Assembly (NCBI GenBank): GCA_035627955.1
Contig: DASPKU010000021.1
Location: forward strand, 62,001 to 126,000
DNA length: 64,000 nucleotides
Direction: 5' to 3'
From: Phycisphaerales bacterium
GTDB taxonomy: Bacteria; Planctomycetota; Phycisphaerae; Phycisphaerales; UBA1924
Positions within the stretch are counted from its first letter, which is position 1. Each line of letters begins with the position of its first letter. This document shows, in pieces, positions 16,224 through 26,409 of the stretch. Under the pieces are notes generated by a model. That model saw nothing but the letters and a program-made list of their open reading frames with translations. It did not search any database and had not been told where the DNA came from. The translations under genes and the position numbers were made by a program.

Positions 16224-17336
16224 TCAGACCGTGCGCGGGTCAAGCCGCCCACGGACCAGCATCGCTCTTGCCAGCCGCCGCTGCTCCTGGTCGAGCTCCT
16301 TGCCCACGACCCGCTGCAGGTGCGCGGGCTGCACGAGCAGCATCAACTGGTTGATTAGCTTCTGCTCCGCCTGCGGCAGGATGCCCAGCAATGAGCCGAG
16401 GCGTGCAAGGCTCAGGGCCTGCATCGCCTCCTCCGTGGTCAGCAGGCGGGCGCTGGTGAGCAGGCCCCACGCCCGCCACACCTGGTCCTCCAGCACCGTG
16501 CGGCGCTTGCTGACCAGGTCGCGACGGGACTCGCGCTCGTACTCCACCACCCGCGGGATGATCTGGCTCTCCAGGTCGTGCAGTATGGTCGCCTCGGTGC
16601 GCCCCAGCGTCGTCTGATTCGAGAGCTGGTACAGATCGCCCACGGCGTCGGAGCCCTCGCCGTAGAAGCCTCGCACGGCGAGGTTCATGCCGTCGGCGGC
16701 ACGCTTCACCTTGTCAATGTCGCCGGTCAGCCGCAGCCCGGGCAGGTGCAGCATCACGCTCATCCGCAGGCCCGTGCCCACGTTGGTCGGGCAGGCCGTG
16801 AGATAGCCGAAGCGCGGCGAGAAGGCGTAATCGAGCCCCGCCTCCAGCTTGTCGTCCACCTGATCGACGTCGCGCCACGCGGCCGAGAGGGCCAGCCCGC
16901 TGCGGATCCCCTGGATGCGCAGGTGGTCCTCTTCGTTCACCATGATCGAGAGGCGCTCTTCGGGGATGGAGATCGCCACCGCCCGCGGGTCCTCGCCGGG
17001 CGTGCCGGTGCCGGCCTTGCCCTTGCTGTGCTGCTTGCTGATCAGGTGCCGCTCGACGAGCATTGAGCGGTCCAGCACCGGGGCCTCGTGCAGGTCGACC
17101 CAGATCATCCGCTCGGCAATGTTCGCCCGCAGGATCTGGTTGCGGCAGGCTTCGAGGGTGGCGAGGCGGTCCTTGCGGCTGGCCTTGGCGGCGAAGGGGG
17201 CGCCGGCGATGTTGCGGGCCAGGCGCACGCGGGAAGAGAGGACGACGTCGAAGCAGTCGCCCTCGCCGCGCAGCCATTCGGTGGTCGCTTCAAAGGCGGG
17301 CAGCGGCTTCTTGGGATCGAAGGGGCCGGAGGTCAT
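16224..17336 (-). CDS. mcsB: Protein-arginine kinase McsB
   Basis: A 370-residue guanidino-phosphotransferase. Recognisable blocks are VVLSSRVRLARNIAGAPF near residue 30, IMVNEEDHLRIQ (the NEEDH loop), GYLTACPTNVGTGLRMSVML, and RGFYGEGSDAVGDLYQLSNQ. McsB phosphorylates arginines on proteins and marks them for ClpCP degradation in Firmicutes. It is cotranscribed after mcsA, 15 bases apart. ctsR and clpC, the usual Firmicute neighbours, are not adjacent. Confidence 0.93.
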   Translation of the reverse strand: MTSGPFDPKKPLPAFEATTEWLRGEGDCFDVVLSSRVRLARNIAGAPFAAKASRKDRLATLEACRNQILRANIAERMIWVDLHEAPVLDRSMLVERHLISKQHSKGKAGTGTPGEDPRAVAISIPEERLSIMVNEEDHLRIQGIRSGLALSAAWRDVDQVDDKLEAGLDYAFSPRFGYLTACPTNVGTGLRMSVMLHLPGLRLTGDIDKVKRAADGMNLAVRGFYGEGSDAVGDLYQLSNQTTLGRTEATILHDLESQIIPRVVEYERESRRDLVSKRRTVLEDQVWRAWGLLTSARLLTTEEAMQALSLARLGSLLGILPQAEQKLINQLMLLVQPAHLQRVVGKELDQEQRRLARAMLVRGRLDPRTV

Positions 17337-17351
17337 GGTCGCGTGTGTTTC

Positions 17352-17942
17352 TCAGGCGGGCTTGGGTGGCTGGTTGGGGCCCGCATCGCTCATCTTCTTG
17401 AGCTCATCGCGCAGCTTGGCCGCCTCTTCGTACTTCTCCGCGGCCACGGCGAGCTCCAGCTGCCGGCGGATCTTCCGCAGGCGTGCGGCGCGGTCGTCGA
17501 GGTCAACAACCGGTCGCGGCGCGGGCTTCGGAGCGGCAGGCGCCGGCCCCGCGGCCCCGCCCAGCATCCGCTTGGGCAGCTTGCCCGCGTGCTTGATGCC
17601 CCCGTCGTGGGCCCGCTCCAGCAGCGGACCGAGCTGGGCCTCGAACACGCGGTAGCAGTCGGGGCAGCCCAGCAGCCCATGCTGGCGGAACTCATTGAAG
17701 GTGGTCTTGCAGGTGGGGCAGACGTGGGCGCGCCCCTGAGCGGCGGAGGTCGCGGGGATCTGCGTGAGGCCGTGGGAGAGGACGTAGTGCTTGATGAGCT
17801 CGTTAATGGGGGTGGCGGGCTGCACCGCAATGCCCTGCTGGGCGGCGCAGCCTTCGCAGAGGTGCTTCTCGATCTTGACGCCGTTGCGGACGGTCATCTC
17901 GTGGACCGTCGCCTCGTTGTCGCAATGATCGCACTTCTTCAT
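17352..17942 (-). CDS. mcsA: McsA, zinc-finger activator of McsB
   Basis: A 196-residue protein with three CxxC pairs, CDHCDNEATVHEMTV, CPTCKTTFNEFRQHGLLGCP and CPDCYRVFE, matching the zinc-binding repeats of McsA. A C-terminal UVR motif (RKIRRQLELAVAAEKYEEAA) follows. McsA activates McsB arginine kinase. The alanine- and proline-rich linker before the UVR motif (PAPAAPKPAPRPV) is longer than usual. Confidence 0.92.
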   Translation of the reverse strand: MKKCDHCDNEATVHEMTVRNGVKIEKHLCEGCAAQQGIAVQPATPINELIKHYVLSHGLTQIPATSAAQGRAHVCPTCKTTFNEFRQHGLLGCPDCYRVFEAQLGPLLERAHDGGIKHAGKLPKRMLGGAAGPAPAAPKPAPRPVVDLDDRAARLRKIRRQLELAVAAEKYEEAAKLRDELKKMSDAGPNQPPKPA

Positions 17943-18055
17943 GGCAGATGAAGTTTACGGGCGGCAAACGGGCGGGCCACCCGGGTTTTCGGCTTTGCAT
18001 GCGGGTTTATCCCGCCTGTTAGGGGCCGGCCACCAGCTTGGGCGGAGGTGGACCG

Positions 18056-18565
18056 ATGGCCGCCGACATCGAACATGCGGGGGAGGAGCACTTCTCCCAG
18101 GAGCGGCGGGAGTGGGTGATCCAGCGCACCGCCTGGGCGGTGATGGCGCTGATCCTCGTCGCGGCCCTCCTCGGGTTGTTCGGCAACGGCCCCCTGAGCA
18201 AGAGGGTGGTCGAGAGCGACCCGGCGGGCCTGCGGATGGAGTACCAGCGGATCGTGCGGTACCAGGCGCAGACGCAGCTGAAGCTGCGGATCGATGAGGT
18301 TCAGGGCGAGGAGGTCACCGTAACCTTCGGCGACGGCTACTTCGAGCACTTTGAGCTCGACACCGTGGTGCCCGAACCCGACGAGCAGCGCTCGGGCGAT
18401 GGGCAGCTCGTCCTCGTCTTCAAGCCCGCCCGGGAGCGTGGCCCGGTCGAGGTCAGCGTGCGAGCGAAGGTCGAGAAGCTGGGCACCATCGATGGCAGCG
18501 TGAGCGTCGAGGGTGCCGGCGACGTGCCGCGCCGCCTCCGTTTCGAGCAGTTCGCCCTTCCCTAG
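18056..18565 (+). CDS. Single-pass membrane protein, unknown function
   Basis: A 169-residue protein with an acidic N-terminus, one membrane helix (AWAVMALILVAALLGLFG) and a beta-rich outer domain (KLRIDEVQGEEVTVTFGDGY, then VEVSVRAKVEKLGTIDGSVS). No known motif. The ATG was taken because GGAGGTGG lies six bases upstream; a TTG six codons earlier is less likely. It is followed after 9 bases by a DUF421 gene, so the two probably act together at the membrane. Confidence 0.7.
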   Translation: MAADIEHAGEEHFSQERREWVIQRTAWAVMALILVAALLGLFGNGPLSKRVVESDPAGLRMEYQRIVRYQAQTQLKLRIDEVQGEEVTVTFGDGYFEHFELDTVVPEPDEQRSGDGQLVLVFKPARERGPVEVSVRAKVEKLGTIDGSVSVEGAGDVPRRLRFEQFALP

Positions 18566-18574
18566 GAGGCCGCG

Positions 18575-19030
18575 ATGGACGCCGTCATCCGTGTGGTCGC
18601 GATATACGTGTTCCTGATGCTGGTTTTCCGCCTGTCGGGCAAGCGGACGCTCGGGGAAGCGACCCCCTTCGACCTGCTGCTGCTGCTGGTGATCAGCGAA
18701 ACGACCCAGCAGGCAATGGTGGACGACGACCACTCGATGACCCACGCCTTCCTGCTGATCCTCACGTTCGTGGTGCTCAACCTGGGTATGTCGCTGCTCA
18801 AGCAGAAAAGCCAGAAGGCCGAGCGCGTCCTCGACGGCGTGCCGGTGATCCTCGTGGACAACGGGCGCTTCCTCAAGGAGCGGGGCGACAAGGAACGCGT
18901 GGACGAGGAGGACATCCTCGAGGCCGCCCGTCAGACGCACGGCCTCCAGCGGATGGACCAGGTGAAGTACGCGGTCCTCGAGCGCGACGGCAAGATCGCG
19001 ATCGTGCCCAAGGAGGGCGCAGGCGGGTGA
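18575..19030 (+). CDS. DUF421/YetF-family membrane protein
   Basis: A 151-residue protein with three hydrophobic segments, then a soluble domain. FRLSGKRTLGEATPFDLLLLL and VISETTQQAMV are the hallmark DUF421 core, and VLDGVPVILVDNGRFL and VKYAVLERDGKIAIVPK form the YetF C-terminal domain. YetF in Bacillus spores affects germination and membrane integrity; the molecular activity is not settled. A 12-base perfect hairpin overlaps the stop codon. Confidence 0.85.
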   Translation: MDAVIRVVAIYVFLMLVFRLSGKRTLGEATPFDLLLLLVISETTQQAMVDDDHSMTHAFLLILTFVVLNLGMSLLKQKSQKAERVLDGVPVILVDNGRFLKERGDKERVDEEDILEAARQTHGLQRMDQVKYAVLERDGKIAIVPKEGAGG

Positions 19031-19056
19031 TCGATAGAGAGCCGCTCTATCGATCA
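19028..19056 (+). terminator. Hairpin overlapping the DUF421 stop codon
   Basis: TGATCGATAGAG and CTCTATCGATCA form a perfect 12-base stem around AGCCG. The TGA stop of the DUF421 gene is the first three bases of the stem. A clear T-run is missing, so it could be a terminator or a 3' stabilising element. Confidence 0.55.
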
Positions 19057-19118
19057 GAATCGGGCTTCGTTTGATCGATGAACCGCGTGGATATGCAAGG
19101 TCCGGGAGAGCAATGAAA

Positions 19119-19143
19119 AAGGGCGGCCTCTTGGACCGCCCTT
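19119..19143 (-). terminator. Intrinsic terminator of rpmB
   Basis: AAGGGCGG and CCGCCCTT pair around a 9-base loop. Read on the minus strand the hairpin is followed by TTTTTCATTG, a good U-tract, 24 bases past the rpmB stop. Confidence 0.85.
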
Positions 19144-19167
19144 CGTCAGTTCAGCTGTGCTTCGGGC

Positions 19168-19446
19168 TCAGTGCCCGGCCGCGGCCTTCTGCTGGCGGGT
19201 GTAGCCGTACTTGCGCTTGAGGGGCTTCACCACCAGGCCCGTGCGGATGGCCTTGGTGGAGACCTTCACGCGCTGGGGGACGCCGTCGATCAGCGCGGTC
19301 AGGGTCTGCAGGTTCGGCTTGAACGTGCGGCGGGTGATGCCCGTGGGCTTGAGGCCGAAGCCGCCCTTGGACACGGCCTGGCCGCGCCAGGCGCGCTTCA
19401 TGCCGCGGGAGGTCTTCTTACCAGTCAGGGCGCAAACGTTGGGCAT
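19168..19446 (-). CDS. rpmB: 50S ribosomal protein bL28
   Basis: A 92-residue protein starting MPNVCALTGKKTSRG, with the bL28 core (GLKPTGITRRTFKPNLQ, TKAIRTGLVVKPL). bL28 is a structural protein of the large subunit. The internal ATG at 19446 is used because upstream codons add residues foreign to the family. The C-terminal tail (KRKYGYTRQQKAAAGH) is slightly longer than in most bacteria. Confidence 0.96.
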   Translation of the reverse strand: MPNVCALTGKKTSRGMKRAWRGQAVSKGGFGLKPTGITRRTFKPNLQTLTALIDGVPQRVKVSTKAIRTGLVVKPLKRKYGYTRQQKAAAGH

Positions 19447-19684
19447 ACCACACCTCAAAAGAGAACCCGGCCCGGTCTGGGCAGGGCCCAAAGTATTGGC
19501 CGGTCAGGGGCGGGCGGCAAGGGGGCTGTCCGAAGTCCTCGAGCCGAGGCATCGGGCCAGGCCAACCTAAGTCCCAGAACAGGGGGTGGTTGGAGAAGAA
19601 GGACTGTACTGATTGAAGGGCCCGCCCCACAGGTTCATGGGCCCTGATCAGCGGCCTGCACCGGCACGGAATCGCACGTTCCCC

Positions 19685-21541
19685 ATGCGGGAGGAACTTC
19701 GCGTGCTGGACAAGGCCCTGATGAGCGTGGAACGTCTGCTGAACGGCACCTCGGGTCACCCCTTCGAGCAGCTCGAGGGAAGGGCCCTGATGTCGGGGGA
19801 TGCCCTGGGTCTTGGTGATCTGGCCGACCAGCCGCGCCTCGCCCGGCCGGTGGAGGTCGCGCCGGCGCGGAGCTGGGGGTTGGGGATCCTGGCGTTGCAG
19901 GGGGGGATGCACGGGGCGCGCCCGAGCGTGGGCTTGCTGATGCCGGTGGTCACGTCGATCACGGGCACGGCCTCGAGCGTGGTGCTCAAGTGGTCGGGGG
20001 TTGATGCCACCGCGACGGCGGTGATGGTGCAGCGGTCCAGCGACGGCGTGACGTGGACCAGCTTCGCGGTGAGCAAGGCGGCCGTGGGGTACACGGATAC
20101 GACCGTGTCGCCCGGCGCGGGGTACTTCTACCGCGTGTTCGTGAAGGGGCCCGCTTCATCGATTGCGTCCAAGGCGATGACGGTGAAGGCAGCCCTCTCG
20201 ACCCCGGTTGCCAGCGCGTCGGTCTCGGGCAGCACGGCCACCGTCACGTGGAGCGACACCAACCCAAAGACCGTCAGTTACCAGGTGTACCGCTCGAAGG
20301 ACGGCGTGAACTTCGCGCTCGTGAAGAACGTGGCCGCGGGCGCGGCCAAGAGTTTCAGCGAGTCCATCAGCGCCGGCTCCACGTTCACCTACCGCGTGCG
20401 GGCGGTGTACCAGACGAAGGTGTCAGCGGACTCGCCGAAGGTGGTCGCGAAGAACGCGGCCCCCGTGAGCACGGCGACGATCGCATGGCGGTACGGCACT
20501 GAACTGGTCATCACCAGTCCAGCGTCGGACACCATCAGCGTGGCCCAGAGTGGCGGGGCCCTGGCGGTCACCATCGGCGGCGTGACCACCACGCTGACCA
20601 TGCCCAAGAGCCTCTTCATCTATGACCGCGGCGGCACGGACACCATCTCCGTGGCCTCGTCAGTCACCGTTCGCACCACCATCACAGCCCTGAGCGGCGC
20701 GGCCACCAAGGTCAGCAGCAGCGGCAACAACGTCAGCGTGTGGCTGGACTCCACGGACACTTTCGCCGGCAGCGGCAACGTCCACTGGGTCTCGAGCTTC
20801 GCGGGCGGGGTGAGCAAGGCCGTGGGGGCGTCGCTGGCGAACCCGGCGGATTCCGATGCGGTGTTCAAGGTGTCGGCGTCGCTCTGGGGTGCGGCGCCGA
20901 CGCCCGACGACATCAACCAGGGCGCGGTGGGCGACTGCTACTTCCTGGCGCCGCTCGCAGGGCTGGCGCTGGAGAACCCGGCGGGGCTGATGGAGACGGC
21001 GGTGGACATGGGCGACGGCACGTACGTCGTGCAGATGTACAAGAACGGCGTGCCGCAGTTCATCCGCGTGAACAGCGAGATGCCTAAGGGGCCATGGAGC
21101 GGGTACATGTACGCCCACCCGGGCGCGAGTGGGGCGGTGTGGGGCGCGGTGCTGGAGAAGGCGTGGGCCTACGCCCGCACCGGCGCGAACACGTACGCCT
21201 CGACGAGCTCGGGATGGATGGAGGAGTCGTTCCGGGCCCTTGGGTTCAAGGCGACCAGCTTCAGCGTGTACACCACCGAATCGGCGTTCTACTCGATGGT
21301 GTCGAGCAGCCTGGGCGCCGGGCAAACGGTAACGATCGCGACCGAGACGACCTCCACGCTGCTGGTTGGCGGGCACGCGTACACCGTGGTCGGGGCGTAC
21401 ATGGACGCGGGCAAGTCCTACTACCAGGTGCGCAACCCCTGGGGCGTGGCGGGCACCGACTACGAAGGCAAGACCGGCTACGCGGTGCTCAGCTTCGATC
21501 AGGTCAAGAGCGAGTGCTACGCGGGCGTGCGGGTGGCGTGA
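19685..21541 (+). CDS. Secreted calpain-like cysteine protease
   Basis: A protein of about 618 residues. Near the N-terminus FEQLEGRALMSG resembles the LEPR-XLL motif of planctomycete surface proteins. Two fibronectin-III-like domains follow (about 85-175 and 180-265), then a beta-rich linker with repeated TISVA strands. The C-terminal ~210 residues form a calpain (C2 family) core: catalytic Cys418 in NQGAVGDCYFLAPLAGLA, His564 in VGGHAYTVVGAY and Asn584 in YQVRNPWG. All three catalytic residues are present. The start is uncertain (19637, 19685 and 19718 are all possible) and no clear signal peptide is seen before the LEPR-like motif. Likely an extracellular or surface protease. Confidence 0.85.
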   Translation: MREELRVLDKALMSVERLLNGTSGHPFEQLEGRALMSGDALGLGDLADQPRLARPVEVAPARSWGLGILALQGGMHGARPSVGLLMPVVTSITGTASSVVLKWSGVDATATAVMVQRSSDGVTWTSFAVSKAAVGYTDTTVSPGAGYFYRVFVKGPASSIASKAMTVKAALSTPVASASVSGSTATVTWSDTNPKTVSYQVYRSKDGVNFALVKNVAAGAAKSFSESISAGSTFTYRVRAVYQTKVSADSPKVVAKNAAPVSTATIAWRYGTELVITSPASDTISVAQSGGALAVTIGGVTTTLTMPKSLFIYDRGGTDTISVASSVTVRTTITALSGAATKVSSSGNNVSVWLDSTDTFAGSGNVHWVSSFAGGVSKAVGASLANPADSDAVFKVSASLWGAAPTPDDINQGAVGDCYFLAPLAGLALENPAGLMETAVDMGDGTYVVQMYKNGVPQFIRVNSEMPKGPWSGYMYAHPGASGAVWGAVLEKAWAYARTGANTYASTSSGWMEESFRALGFKATSFSVYTTESAFYSMVSSSLGAGQTVTIATETTSTLLVGGHAYTVVGAYMDAGKSYYQVRNPWGVAGTDYEGKTGYAVLSFDQVKSECYAGVRVA

Positions 21542-21552
21542 GCGCCGAGACC

Positions 21553-21651
21553 ACCACGGAGGGACGCGGAGGGAGCGGAGGTGCGCGGAGTTGGATCGAG
21601 CACCTGACTTGAACTCCGCGAAACTCCGCTCCTCTCCGCAAACTCCGCGGT
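21553..21651. repeat. Imperfect long inverted repeat before acnA
   Basis: Two 40-base arms built of GCGGAG units (left) and CTCCGC units (right) match at roughly 28 of 40 positions and are separated by about 19 bases. The arms end in GCGGAGTT and AACTCCGC. CTCCGCG-rich stretches of similar style occur near 32,469 and 56,693. It may terminate the calpain gene. Confidence 0.5.
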
Positions 21652-21771
21652 GATGCCTTCCAAAACTAACGGTTATCAATCCAGCGAGTCCGATTGATTG
21701 GATTCATGCACTCCGGAGGGCGATAGTTGCTCCATCGGGACCTCCCGTCCCGCCATACACGGAGCACCAGC

Positions 21772-24531
<2,760 letters not shown>

Positions 24532-24569
24532 CGCCTTCCGACCCGCTGCGGTGCAAGTCTTACTCAAAC

Positions 24570-24597
24570 GCGGCCCCGCCCTCGCCGGCGGGGCCGC
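24570..24597 (+). terminator. GC-rich hairpin downstream of acnA
   Basis: GCGGCCCCGCC and GGCGGGGCCGC form an 11-base perfect stem around CTCGCC, 38 bases past the acnA stop. The following bases are only partly T-rich (GTCGTTCC), so it is probably a terminator but not a textbook one. Confidence 0.65.
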
Positions 24598-24652
24598 GTC
24601 GTTCCTGGGCCTTGCACCCTCTGGTAAGCTCGTGCGGCACAAAGGGGGTGGC

Positions 24653-25945
24653 ATGGACGCGAGCGGAGAGCGGGACCGAAAACTGGCCGAGGCAGTGCGC
24701 CTGCTCGTACGCGAGCTGCTGTGCACCCGCCCCGAACTGGCTTCGAGCATCGCGGTATTGGCCGAACTGGTCTCCGAGGAGGCCGCGGCACTGGCGGAGG
24801 CCGAGTCCGCCGCAACCGTGCCGCCGGTGTCGGGGGAGGCCACAGCCCCGCCTGCGCCGCAGCCACAGGAGGACGTGGCTCCGTCGAATGAGGAGCCCTC
24901 GGCGCCCGCAGTTCCCTCCGCGGCCAAGCCGGCAGCACAGGTGGAGGTGAAGTCGGTGGCGGCCGCAGCGCCACCCCCGCTTCCTGAAACCTCGGCCATT
25001 CTCAAGCTCAAGATCGGGGACGACTCCACCCACCTGAAGGTCGCCGGCACCCGCGCGGACATCTACGCCGCCCGTAGCTCCATCCAGGAACAACAGCCGG
25101 CGCAGGAGCCGCGGGAGAACCCGGCCGGATGGCAACTGCCGGACCTCACCCAGGTCACCGAGCGTTGCGCCGCAAAGGCGGAGGCCTGCCGCGCCCTCGC
25201 CGCGCTGGAAGACGCTGGCGCATGGCAGCCCCGAGAGGCCGAAAAGGTGCGGGTGCTCTTCGAGAAGGCACAACTCGCGCACGTGCACATCCACTGGACC
25301 ATGACACGGGCAAAGCCCGGAGCGGACGCGGTGCGGCTGGTCAGCGAGGGCTACGCCAACCTCTCCCACGCGGCCCGCCTCGCCCATCACACGCCCGCCG
25401 GCAGCGCCCGCCGATCGGGCGCGTTCCAGCTGCTCGCCGAAGCGCAGTCGGCCCTGCGGCTCGCACTCGCGGGCGCGCTGGTGGACCGGGACGACGCCGA
25501 CCAGTGGGCCTCATACCAGTTCCTCGCCATGTTCACCAAGTACGAGCAGATCTTCGTCCCCCGCCACATGCGGCTCGACGACGCCGCGGACCCCGCCAAC
25601 TGGCAGGACCTCCGCACGCGCCTGCAAGCGGCGCTCCAGCCCATCGACGCGGCGGCCAGGCGTGAACATCAATCGAGTTCCTTGATCAAGAAGCTCGCCT
25701 ACCACGTGAAGCGGATCGTCCACGACCGCAGCCATGATGAGCACGCGGACTGGCTGAAGGTGGAAGAGTCGCTACGGGCACTCGCCCAGCACGGCGTCGG
25801 CGGGGATGATCCTCGGGTAGTTGACCGGCTCCGGCTGATCGCGGAGCGGCTCCGGCGACGCTCGACCTGCCGCTTGTCCGCAAAGCCCTGGCGGAAGACA
25901 GCCATTCCGACGATGAGCCGCAGCCGGAGCGCGAGTACAGCGTGA
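24653..25945 (+). CDS. Unknown helical protein paired with DUF2325-like gene
   Basis: A 430-residue soluble protein not recognised by family. The first ~55 residues are helical (KLAEAVRLLVRELL), followed by a Pro/Ala/Glu-rich linker to about 110. A mostly helical region to the end has repeated KAEACRALAALE- and KLAYHVKRIVHD-like helices, and a Trp/His-rich stretch HVHIHWTMTRAKPG lies mid-protein. No membrane segment or signal peptide. Its last codons overlap the next gene by 4 bases (GTGA), so the two are co-translated and likely form a complex. Confidence 0.65.
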   Translation: MDASGERDRKLAEAVRLLVRELLCTRPELASSIAVLAELVSEEAAALAEAESAATVPPVSGEATAPPAPQPQEDVAPSNEEPSAPAVPSAAKPAAQVEVKSVAAAAPPPLPETSAILKLKIGDDSTHLKVAGTRADIYAARSSIQEQQPAQEPRENPAGWQLPDLTQVTERCAAKAEACRALAALEDAGAWQPREAEKVRVLFEKAQLAHVHIHWTMTRAKPGADAVRLVSEGYANLSHAARLAHHTPAGSARRSGAFQLLAEAQSALRLALAGALVDRDDADQWASYQFLAMFTKYEQIFVPRHMRLDDAADPANWQDLRTRLQAALQPIDAAARREHQSSSLIKKLAYHVKRIVHDRSHDEHADWLKVEESLRALAQHGVGGDDPRVVDRLRLIAERLRRRSTCRLSAKPWRKTAIPTMSRSRSASTA

Positions 25946-26304
25946 ATGTCGGCGCGGTCCGAAAGCTGCTCGCGGGCTCGAGGATCGTTCTGATCGGCGG
26001 CGAGCCCCGTGATGACGCGGTCAAGCGCATCGAGCACGCCTTCGCCCTTGAGGAGTGCGACTGGACCACCGTCCGCGACCACGCCAGCAGCGCGCCCCTC
26101 GAAGCCCCCATCCGGCGCGACGAGACCCGACTGGTGCTCATCCTCATCGGACTGGCCAACCACCAGACCGTTGACGATGTCACCGCGTGGTGCATCAAGT
26201 ACGGTAAGCCGCTGGTTCGCCTGCCCGGCAAGGGCTACAACCCCGAGCGCATCGCGGCCGAGGTGCTCGAGCAGGTGAGTGGGAAGCTGGAGGGCGGCAA
26301 GTAG
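25942..26304 (+). CDS. DUF2325-like small protein
   Basis: A 120-residue alpha/beta protein. SRIVLIGGEPRDDAVKRIEH opens with a Rossmann-like strand-glycine turn, and LVLILIGLANHQTVDDVTAW and GKPLVRLPGKGYNP follow. The spacing of the GG turn, a mid-protein region in the position of the family's His/Asn motif, and the GKP.VRL strand resemble DUF2325 proteins, whose biochemical role is not established. It starts at GTG inside the preceding stop. A bidirectional hairpin separates it from the next, convergent gene. Confidence 0.6.
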   Translation: MNVGAVRKLLAGSRIVLIGGEPRDDAVKRIEHAFALEECDWTTVRDHASSAPLEAPIRRDETRLVLILIGLANHQTVDDVTAWCIKYGKPLVRLPGKGYNPERIAAEVLEQVSGKLEGGK

Positions 26305-26340
26305 CCGGCTCCGCGAAAGACCCGCATCCATGCAATGAAA

Positions 26341-26362
26341 ACGCCCGGCCAGCGCCGGGCGT
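26341..26362. terminator. Bidirectional terminator
   Basis: ACGCCCGGC and GCCGGGCGT form a 9-base perfect stem around CAGC. The left flank is ATGAAAA and the right flank is TTCG, giving a T-run on the minus strand. It lies between convergent genes and can end both transcripts. Confidence 0.8.
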
Positions 26363-26409
26363 TTCGATCCTGAAGGCCGATCACCGCTCAACGCGGGCGA
26401 GGATCCGAA

